Below, in pieces: positions 5,998 through 7,584 of a DNA stretch of 7,584 nucleotides (positions are counted from its first letter, which is position 1; each line of letters begins with the position of its first letter). The notes under the pieces were generated by a model, which had not been told where the DNA came from, did not search any database, and worked only from the letters and a program-made list of their open reading frames with translations. The position numbers and the translations under genes are program-made. The DNA is from Candidatus Poribacteria bacterium. GTDB lineage: Bacteria; Poribacteria; WGA-4E; GCA-2687025. Location: contig NYZG01000113.1 of NCBI GenBank assembly GCA_002687025.1, positions 1 to 7,584 of the forward strand, written 5' to 3'.

Positions 5998-7140
5998 ATG
6001 CCGTCCGGCGCACGGCTCCCGGATTCCCACCCACATGGAGCGCGCAACCCCATGGCCTCGACATCCCGCGCACACGCCCCGCGGCTGCATCGCCTGCTCA
6101 TATGGTTCCTCGCCTCAGTGCTGACGCTGCTGTTCTACTGGGCCGTCGACTTTGTCGTGAGCGACATCGGCCGCATCGACGGGCCGCAGCGCGAGGACGT
6201 GCGTGATGAGATCGGGGACGCCGCCTTGCGCGACGAGCTCGACAGCCTGCAGGAGCAGCAGGCCGACCTTCAGACGCAGATATCGAATCAGGAGGACATC
6301 CAACGCGTCCTTAGCCGGAGCACCGCCGAACTCCGATCCACGATGGATCAACTCATCGACCTGCATCGGCTCGACATCGAAGCTGGCGTCACGCCCACAG
6401 ACGAGCGTCAACAGGCGCTCGCGGAAAGCCAGTCACTATTCATCGCGAAGCAGGTGGAATTCCAGCTCGCGAGCGAAGCCATCGGCAAACAGAGCCAGGA
6501 GCAGCGCACGGTCGCCGCGCGCATCCAGGCACTCGACGAACGACGTAGGGACGACGACGAGCGCGTCCACGAGGAGTTCGAGTCGCGGCTGAGCCGCCAT
6601 CGCCTGAAGCTGGCCGCGTTCAAGCTGACGTTCGTGCTTCCGGCGCTTGCCCTCGGGGCGTGGCTGGTATTCACGCGACGCAAGCAACTTTACGCGCCGA
6701 TTTACTACGCTTGGCTCATCGCGACGTTCGTGGTGATGACGCAGGTCATGTGGCAGTACTTCCCACGGGCATGGTTCAAGTACATCGCCGTGGGCGCCGG
6801 GATTGCGGTCGTGACGCTGTTCCTCGTTCAGGCTGTGAGGATGGTTGCGAGGCCCCGAAGGGACCTGCTCCTACGTCGGTATCGTGAGGCGTATGGACGG
6901 CATCGTTGCCCGGTCTGCACGTACCAGATCGTCCGCGGCCCCCTGAAGCACGCGGTGTGGACGGCGAAAGGGCCGATGCGCGGATCCGCTGCCAGCGGCG
7001 ATGCGGACGAGACGCCGTACACGTGTCCGTCGTGTGGCTCGGGTCTGTACCACGAGTGCGACTCGTGTGGGTCGGTTCGACACACGCTGTTGCCGTACTG
7101 CGACTCGTGCGGCGATGAGCACGCCGCGGCGGAGGCGTAG
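5998..7140 (+). CDS. Coiled-coil membrane protein with C-terminal double zinc ribbon, function unknown
   Basis: I do not recognise this 380-residue protein as a named family. The sequence shows a basic N-terminus, TM1 at about 32-50 (LLIWFLASVLTLLFYW), then a charged, Gln/Glu/Arg-rich helical stretch at about 68-203 that reads as a long coiled coil (ALRDELDSLQEQQADLQTQI, ALDERRRDDDERVHEEFESR). Three further helices follow at about 206-225, 231-253 and 260-283. After a very basic segment (RPRRDLLLRRYREAYGRHR) come four CxxC pairs: C304/C307, C343/C346, C354/C357 and C368/C371, enough for two zinc sites. The positive-inside pattern places both ends in the cytoplasm and the coiled coil in the periplasm. 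A structural or scaffold role across the envelope is possible, but no enzyme motif is visible. The gene stands alone, convergent with the next gene at 7 bp. Start 5998 follows the ribosome binding site; starts at 5890 or 6052 would change only the region before TM1. Confidence 0.8.
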   Translation: MPSGARLPDSHPHGARNPMASTSRAHAPRLHRLLIWFLASVLTLLFYWAVDFVVSDIGRIDGPQREDVRDEIGDAALRDELDSLQEQQADLQTQISNQEDIQRVLSRSTAELRSTMDQLIDLHRLDIEAGVTPTDERQQALAESQSLFIAKQVEFQLASEAIGKQSQEQRTVAARIQALDERRRDDDERVHEEFESRLSRHRLKLAAFKLTFVLPALALGAWLVFTRRKQLYAPIYYAWLIATFVVMTQVMWQYFPRAWFKYIAVGAGIAVVTLFLVQAVRMVARPRRDLLLRRYREAYGRHRCPVCTYQIVRGPLKHAVWTAKGPMRGSAASGDADETPYTCPSCGSGLYHECDSCGSVRHTLLPYCDSCGDEHAAAEA

Positions 7141-7147
7141 CCGCGCG

Positions 7148-7584
7148 CTATTCGGCGATGGCGATCACGCTGCTGCGAGTGCGGAAGTAGAGCGTGCCGG
7201 CGGACGCCGCGGGCGTCGCCATGCAGATATCGTCAAGTTCGTTAGTGGACAGGACCTCGAACTCGGGCCCGGGCGCGACGACGTACGTCGTGCCGAGTTC
7301 ACTCGTGAAGTAGAGCTTGCCGTCGGCAGCGATCGGCGACGCGGTGAAGCCGTCTCGCCCGCTCCCAAGCCGCTGCTCGTAGACGAGATCGCCCGTGGTG
7401 GCCTCGTAGCACTTCACGACGCCGTTGTCTCGGCAACTGTAGAGGTACTCCCCGTAGGCGACGGGCGTCTGCATGTAGGCGCCGTTGCGGCCCGTGCTCC
7501 ACGCGATGGCTTCGTTCGTGGCGCCGCCCTCGGGGAGCGTGATGTCGCCCGTCGCCGTCGGTCGTACGGCGTACAGCGGCGCGC
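7148..7584 (-). CDS. PQQ-like beta-propeller repeat protein, C-terminal part (runs off window)
   Basis: The last 144 residues plus stop of a propeller protein; the N-terminus lies beyond base 7584. The visible part has repeated blade strands of the PQQ-binding-like type: GEYLYSCRDNGVVKCYEATT, GDLVYEQRLGSGRDGFTASP, IAADGKLYFTSELGTTYVVA, followed by ATPAASAGTLYFRTRSSVIA and the end IAE. Before these comes a linker with ITLPEGG and AIAWSTGRNGAYMQTP. The pattern of YSCRDNGVVKCYEATTGDLVY blades is that of propellers that bind ligands or partner proteins and are usually exported; no dehydrogenase residues can be judged from this portion. The start shown at 7474 by an internal ATG is not the real start, since the frame is open and homologous in style up to the window edge. 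It may be a stand-alone secreted propeller or the end of a larger multidomain protein. Confidence 0.88.
   Translation of the reverse strand, partial: APLYAVRPTATGDITLPEGGATNEAIAWSTGRNGAYMQTPVAYGEYLYSCRDNGVVKCYEATTGDLVYEQRLGSGRDGFTASPIAADGKLYFTSELGTTYVVAPGPEFEVLSTNELDDICMATPAASAGTLYFRTRSSVIAIAE

Noticed and set aside
5595..6206. Plus-strand open frame of 203 codons upstream of the coiled-coil protein
   Set aside because: It has an Arg/Pro/Cys-rich composition, overlaps the better supported gene at 5998, and has no recognisable domain or good ribosome binding site.

Overview
The window is GC-rich (roughly two-thirds G+C by eye) and codes densely on both strands. Two tandem TonB-dependent receptor genes and a secreted YfiR-type protein imply a Gram-negative envelope with an outer membrane. 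The PQQ-like propeller at the right edge resembles versions I associate with Acidobacteriota and Planctomycetota, but I cannot fix the taxon.

Left half (1-4871, plus strand): a damaged TonB-dependent receptor (1-699), a second paralogous receptor in tandem (757-2741, broken by a frameshift at 2452-2453), a small periplasmic YfiR/DUF4154-like protein (2806-3474), and a membrane histidine kinase with a CHASE8-like sensor, HAMP, HisKA and ATPase domains (3474-4871). The last two genes overlap by one base. The inferred pathway is an outer-membrane receptor, a periplasmic YfiR adaptor and a CHASE8 kinase. It resembles the Pseudomonas YfiBNR system, but with histidine-kinase output in place of a diguanylate cyclase. 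Both receptors carry lesions: the upstream one has an in-frame stop and a net loss of about 166 bp, and the downstream one has a simple frameshift that removes its last 95 residues.

Middle (4879-5997): a complete NarL/FixJ-type response regulator on the minus strand, convergent with the kinase and separated by 7 bp. Upstream of it is a stretch of about 460 bp with no convincing intact gene. That stretch holds short protein-like minus-strand segments that may be a gene remnant.

Right (5998-7584): a plus-strand membrane protein of unknown function, with one N-terminal membrane helix, a long coiled coil, three more helices and a C-terminal domain with four CxxC pairs. It converges, again with a 7-bp gap, on the C-terminal part of a PQQ-like beta-propeller protein on the minus strand that runs off the window. 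I saw no tRNA, rRNA, CRISPR array or insertion sequence.
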